A DNA stretch of 64,000 nucleotides, taken from positions 110,311 to 174,310 of the forward strand of contig MNCI01007629.1 of NCBI GenBank assembly GCA_015680685.1, in the 5' to 3' direction. Source of the stretch: Gnetum montanum. Its lineage: Eukaryota > Streptophyta > Gnetopsida > Gnetales > Gnetaceae. Shown piece after piece: positions 59,938 through 64,000 of the stretch. The translations under genes and the position numbers were made by a program. Every line of letters starts with the position of its first letter. The stretch's first letter is position 1. The notes beneath the pieces were generated by a model. It worked only from the letters and a program-made list of their open reading frames with translations, had not been told where the DNA came from and searched no databases.

Positions 59938-61033
59938 TGTGGACCTTTTGGTGTCTCAAAACATTAAGTAAAATGGAGACAAAGGTTATGTGCATGGTTG
60001 TGTGGTTGTTGTGTGTGTATGACAACGTACTAGATGAGATAAAGCCTACATTGATTACAAGGAACGAACTAGTTTAGAGCTCAAAGAAGAAGGTCATCCA
60101 TAAGGTCTCAAGCGAACTTGTAAGAATTCAAGAAAGTGGACAAGGACTAAATAAGCCATAAGAAAAGTTGTCATCATTGAAGCATGCAGAAGTACAAGAC
60201 TATGAACAAGGAACAAAGAATTCATCATGCAAAGGAAGGTGAAGAAAGACATATATGAGAAATAGTAGACATCTTGGTAGAATTGAAGGATGCACAGACA
60301 AATACATCTCCAAGAAAAAATAGATGTCTTTCATTAGGCAAAGACGTCTTCATAGAATATAAAGTAGTTTCAAAAAGACATCTTTCCTTAGAAAAAGATG
60401 TCTTCCTAGAATGGAGGCAAATATAGAAAGACATCTAAGGCATGAAGAATGCATCTTTCATGACCATTCGCTATCATTAGCTAGTCATTGCATATGTTCC
60501 AAGATGGATTTGGAAACATGGTGACTATAAGAAGATGTCACTCTCATTGGAAAATGTGCAAGCTCTTGTACAATCAATGGATAATTATTTTTTGATCATT
60601 GTAATCATTGTTGCTCCTCATTATATTATCTTTTATCCATTGTAAAGTGTGTTGTACCTCAAAGTACAAGGATTAGCAAACTAAGTTGCATTCATCCCTT
60701 GTAATTGTTGTTCTCCCTTGGACCCTACAAGCTTGATGTGCTTCTTATAGGAAGGCATCTTTCTTGAGCTTGTTGAGATCCTATAGGATTAAGTGGTTGG
60801 TGTTACAATACAACACTTCAAAGTGAAGCTTGAGATTATAAAGGTTGTGAAAGCTTGGAAACCACATTCTAAGCCTAATGGGACCTTGCAAGATTGAGTG
60901 GTTGGTGTAGCGTCACATCACTTTAAAGTGGGGCTTAGGGATTGTACAAGGTGTGGCACCCTTCAAACCACATTTGAGAATAACAAAGTCCAAAGGTGTG
61001 CTTGTGGTCTACCCTCCAAGTGTGGACTACCTA
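59938..61033 (+). mobile_element. 5' LTR of gag-only element 2
   Basis: About 1.1 kb. It contains six copies of the palindrome AGAYRTCT between 60,267 and 60,436 and ends just before the primer-binding site. Its first 220 bp align with 63,358-63,580; the 3' LTR lacks roughly 60 bp present here after 60,150. Confidence 0.8.
60267..60436 (+). promoter_or_regulatory. Cluster of AAGACGTCTT-like palindromes in the LTR
   Basis: AGACATCT, AGATGTCT or AGACGTCT at 60,267, 60,322, 60,342, 60,376, 60,396 and 60,429. The one intact CG copy (60,342) is a GACGTC box with the ACGT core bound by plant bZIP factors; the others differ by C-to-T or G-to-A at that CG. The 3' LTR repeats the cluster at 63,618-63,793. 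A role as an enhancer is inference. Confidence 0.5.
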
Positions 61034-61035
61034 AG

Positions 61036-61054
61036 TGGTATTAGACCCTGGTAC
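61036..61054 (+). other. Primer-binding site for initiator Met tRNA, gag-only element 2
   Basis: TGGTATTAGACCCTGGTAC is close to TGGTATCAGAGCC, with two changes, and abuts the 5' LTR. Confidence 0.8.
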
Positions 61055-61088
61055 TCTTCTTTACCATCATCAACTTTAAGAGTAAATA

Positions 61089-62065
61089 ATGGAGGGGACA
61101 TCTTACACAAAGCCACTCATGTTTGATGAATTCAACTTTGGCTATTACAAAGCTATAAAACAAGGGCTCTTTGAATCCATGGAGTTTGAAGTGTGGGAGT
61201 CAATTCTTAAAGGCTATGCTCTACCTATTGATAGCTCCATCGACATCATCTAGCCTTACAACAAAGGAAAAAAGAGGAGAAAGATAAGTTTATGTTTGAA
61301 TCAAAAGCAAAAAATTATTTATATTTTGATTTGTATAAATCTAAGTTTAATAAAGTAGAAGAATGTAAAATAGACAAAGAAATTTGACAAACTTTAGAAG
61401 CTACTTATGAAGGAACTTCTATTATTAAGCAATAAAAATTGTTAATTTTACAAAGTGAATATGATACACTCAAAATGAGAGAAGGTGAGAAAATAAAAGA
61501 TTATTTCTTTAGAGCCAATGATCTTGTTGTAGCTATTAGAAGAACTAGTAAAGATTTGCCCGAAAGAAATGTCATCATCAAAATGATCAGAACTTTACAA
61601 CTAGAGTTTAGACCAAAGGTCACAGCTATGGAGGATATAAAAAATTTCTCAACTTTAAAATTTGATGAGCTTCAGAGTGCTCTCATTGCTTATGAAATGA
61701 ATCTCATAAGCGAAGGACAAATCCAAGAAAGACCTATAGCTCTAAAGATTGCCTCCAAGGAGAAAGAGTCCAATGAGCATGATGAGGGTAGCAAAGATGA
61801 GATTGCCTTTCTCTCAAGGAAGCTACAATGATTATTGACAAGAAGAAATAAGGGGAAATTTCCACAAATATCCAATCTACTCAAAGGTAGAGAAAGAGGT
61901 AAAAATTTTTTGAATTCTAACCTAGATTTCTCTTCTATAGAATGTTGGGTTTATGGAGGAAGAGACAAAATGGCCTTCGAATATCCTAGTGATAATAAGG
62001 CACAGCTAAAGAATAAATCTAATGATGAGTACACAAGTTGGGATGATGGTGAGCAAAGTGAATAA
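61089..62065 (+). pseudogene. Gag of gag-only Copia-type element 2
   Basis: ATG at 61,089 opens a Copia Gag N-terminus with FDEFNFGYYKAIKQGLFESM and FEVWESILKGY. It is stopped by a TAG at a Gln position (61,251) and then shifted. The capsid (UBN2-type) core is intact at 61,439-61,831: LKMREGEKIKDYFFRAND, RNVIIKMIRTLQLEFRPKV, and FSTLKFDELQSALIAYEM. The block at 61,835-62,065 should hold the CCHC knuckle, but its first Cys is followed by Tyr and the His is lost (ECWVYGGRDKMAFEYPS). Gag forms the particle and binds RNA. Confidence 0.8.
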
Positions 62066-62104
62066 GAAGCATGCAATTCTTCCAAAGATTCACATCTCAT
62101 ATGC

Positions 62105-62509
62105 ATGACACTTACATATGAAACTTCCTCAGATGTGGATGAACAAGATGGTAAGTGTGACATAAGGTATAGTGAATCTAAAGAGGAAAATTTTCTTTTA
62201 CATCATTTGATTAGGAAGGCAAAGAAATTTGTAATTTCTAAGTTGGATGCTATCCATGCTAAAGTGAAAGAAGAGATCTTAGACATAAAAGCTAAGATTC
62301 AACAACTAACCTCTTTTAATAAGGATTGCAACAAAGTTCAAGAAGATGAGACTTCTAAAAAACAACCAAAGAATTTAGAGGAAGCTACACATAAAAATTC
62401 AAGCTCAAGCATAGTCAGGTTTGATAATTTTGATCATGAGGATAATTCTTTATTTGTTTGTAAAAAGTATGGTTATAATCAAACTCTTAACTATAATCAT
62501 GATGATTAA
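62105..62509 (+). pseudogene. Gag C-terminal acidic and coiled-coil tail, gag-only element 2
   Basis: 134 codons starting MTLTYETSSDVDEQDGK, then a helical Lys/Glu-rich part with AKVKEEILDIKAKIQQL and a Ser/Asp-rich end. It corresponds to the acidic tail MALTNDDVDTSND in the copy at 34,120-34,485. It follows the knuckle block after about 40 bp with a stop, so it was probably one gene with it. Confidence 0.65.
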
Positions 62510-63340
62510 AGCAAGATTAACACTTGGTCTTTTCAAAAGTCTTTGGTAAGGAAATTGTGCAAGTACAAGTGATTTTATGAAAATATTTAGTGTAGCACTT
62601 GTAATAATTTCCCTTGGACCTTCATCTTGTAATAATTTTAGTTTGCTTTTTGTCTTGCATTCAATCTTAATTAATCTAAAATTCTTATGATGATTTGTTC
62701 CTTTGGAATATTTTTTCTATTTATGAGATAAGGTAAGCTTTTGAAAAATTGTATCAATATTACTAATTAGAGACTTAATATTAATGTTGAGCTATAGTTG
62801 TAGTGTTTTGGTGATTTACAAAATTTACACATTAATCTTAAAAGTCCAAGATAATCAACACATATGTAGGCGGTGCCTATTATTCATTATCCATCATCAT
62901 CTTGGAGGTTACCAATGTAGGAGAAGTTGTTGGAGACTTCAACCAAGAAACACTGAAAAAGTAAGATATTCAAAAATGAGCAAGATAAGGACATCAAGAG
63001 AGACACGTTATTGGATCTTCAAGGATTATACTTCACTTCAAGATTTAAGTTTGAATATCACCTAAAAGACTTGGATCAGTTCTTGACAAATTAGGGGTAG
63101 CTCTTCATGAAACTTAGTGCTGAAAGATGTGCACTCTTTTACTCAATGTCTTTATCTCCTTAGGATTATTACATGTTGTTAATTATATATATTATATGAT
63201 ATTGCACTTATATGATGTTTCTTTAATCAATTTATGTGCCTTAACCTTTTTACTATTGTTCAAAAAGAAAAAGAGTAGGTTATGCTATATTTGGAGTTCC
63301 TTGCTCGTCTACTAATCCATTTTCTTAAGTTTTGAACATC
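62510..63340 (+). other. Internal 3' part of gag-only element 2
   Basis: No polymerase motif on either strand. The frames 62,784-63,065 and 63,127-63,315 are without family features. Confidence 0.5.
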
Positions 63341-63357
63341 ACCAAAAAGGGGAAGAT
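63341..63357 (+). other. Polypurine tract of gag-only element 2
   Basis: CCAAAAAGGGGAAGAT directly precedes the TGTGGACC start of the 3' LTR. The equivalent in the other copy is AAAAAGGGGGAGAT. Confidence 0.85.
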
Positions 63358-64000
63358 TGTGGACCTTTTGGTGTGTCAAAACATTAAGTAAAATGGAGAC
63401 AAATTTTGTGTGTATGATTATGTGATTGTTGTGTTTGTAGGACAATGTACTTGGGAAACTAAAATGAGATAAAGCGTCATTGATGACAAGGAACAAACTA
63501 GTTTAAAGCTCAAAGGAAAAAGTCATCCACAAGGTCTCAAGTGAACATGCAAGGATTCAAGAACATGGATAAGGACTAAATAACTTATAAGCAATGTATG
63601 TAAAGGAAGGTGAAGAAAGATGTCTCTAAGAAATAATAGATGTCTTAGTAGAATTGAAGGATGCACATACAAAGATGTCTCTAAGAAATAGTAGATGTCT
63701 TTCATCAGGCAAAGATGTATTCACCAAACAAAGAGATCTTTCCAAAATATAGAGAAGTTTCAGAAAGACGTCTTTCCTTAGACAAAGATGTCTTCCTAGA
63801 ATGGAGGCACAAAGAATACATCTTCCATGATCGTCAGCTACCATTAGCTAGTCATTGCATGAGTTCCAAGATGGATTTGAAAACATGGTAACTATAAAAA
63901 GATATCACTCTCATTGGAAAATGTGCATGCTCTTGTGAAATCATTGTATAATAATTTGTTAATCATTATAATTATTGTTGCTCCTCATTGTATTATCTTT
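63358..64000 (+). mobile_element. 3' LTR of gag-only element 2 (cut by window end)
   Basis: 643 bp present. It carries AGATGTCT/AGACGTCT motifs at 63,618, 63,638, 63,673, 63,693, 63,766 and 63,786. The frames on the minus strand (63,523-63,844) run across these repeats and are not genes. Confidence 0.8.

Larger units (their letters stand above)
59938..64000 (+). mobile_element. Gag-only Copia-type element 2 (TR-GAG-like), running off the window
   Basis: Direct LTRs start at 59,938 and 63,358 with the same TGTGGACCTTTTGGTG. Between them lie a primer-binding site, one gag gene and a purine tract, only about 2.3 kb of internal DNA, with no protease, integrase or reverse transcriptase. Such gag-only terminal-repeat elements depend on an autonomous partner for replication. 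The related minus-strand copy at 30,612-35,585 has the same layout. Confidence 0.8.

Overview
This window is nuclear DNA from a seed plant with a large, retrotransposon-rich genome. A gymnosperm is plausible, but the sequence does not fix the species. The evidence is AT-rich DNA, several plant-type LTR retrotransposon lineages (Tat-clade and Athila-like Ty3/Gypsy, a chromovirus, and Ty1/Copia-type gag-only elements), and GT-AG introns. I see no intact host gene, tRNA, rRNA or CRISPR array. Almost every coding stretch is a decayed retroelement fragment. Most in-frame stops lie where Gln, Arg or Trp is expected, which points to C-to-T decay of methylated DNA.

Layout, left to right. 1-580: 3' end of a chromovirus polyprotein. 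About 1.9-7.7 kb: a minus-strand non-autonomous LTR element (here family FG) that codes for one unrecognised protein and is interrupted by a solo LTR at 3.35-4.81 kb. 9.08-9.65 kb and 30.10-30.61 kb: two halves of one Athila-like integrase gene. Between them sits element 1 (9,651-30,095, minus strand), a 20.4-kb Tat-clade Ty3/Gypsy element flanked by the 5-bp duplication TTGTT. 30.6-35.6 kb: a minus-strand gag-only Copia-type element with a truncated 5' LTR. 35.6-49.65 kb: element 2, a second, 3'-truncated copy of the Tat family. 49.66-50.72 kb: a diverged LTR fragment of the same family. 50.7-53.5 kb: the 3' half of a plus-strand FG element with its LTR. 53.5-59.6 kb: AT-rich DNA with one candidate SINE. 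59.94-64.0 kb: a second gag-only Copia-type element with both LTRs, the 3' one cut by the window end.

The most unusual structure is inside the two Tat elements. Between the protease and reverse transcriptase positions each carries a cassette on the opposite strand: a tandem array with a period of about 190 bp whose units contain a hairpin, a TATA-like box, and a gene-like region with eight exons. Exon-intron positions match between the copies at 17.67-22.92 kb and 38.07-43.11 kb. A 29-bp minisatellite follows. Element 1 is one bounded insertion and element 2 is an independent insertion, so the antisense gene looks like a stable part of this family rather than a chance nested gene. I cannot assign its product a function.
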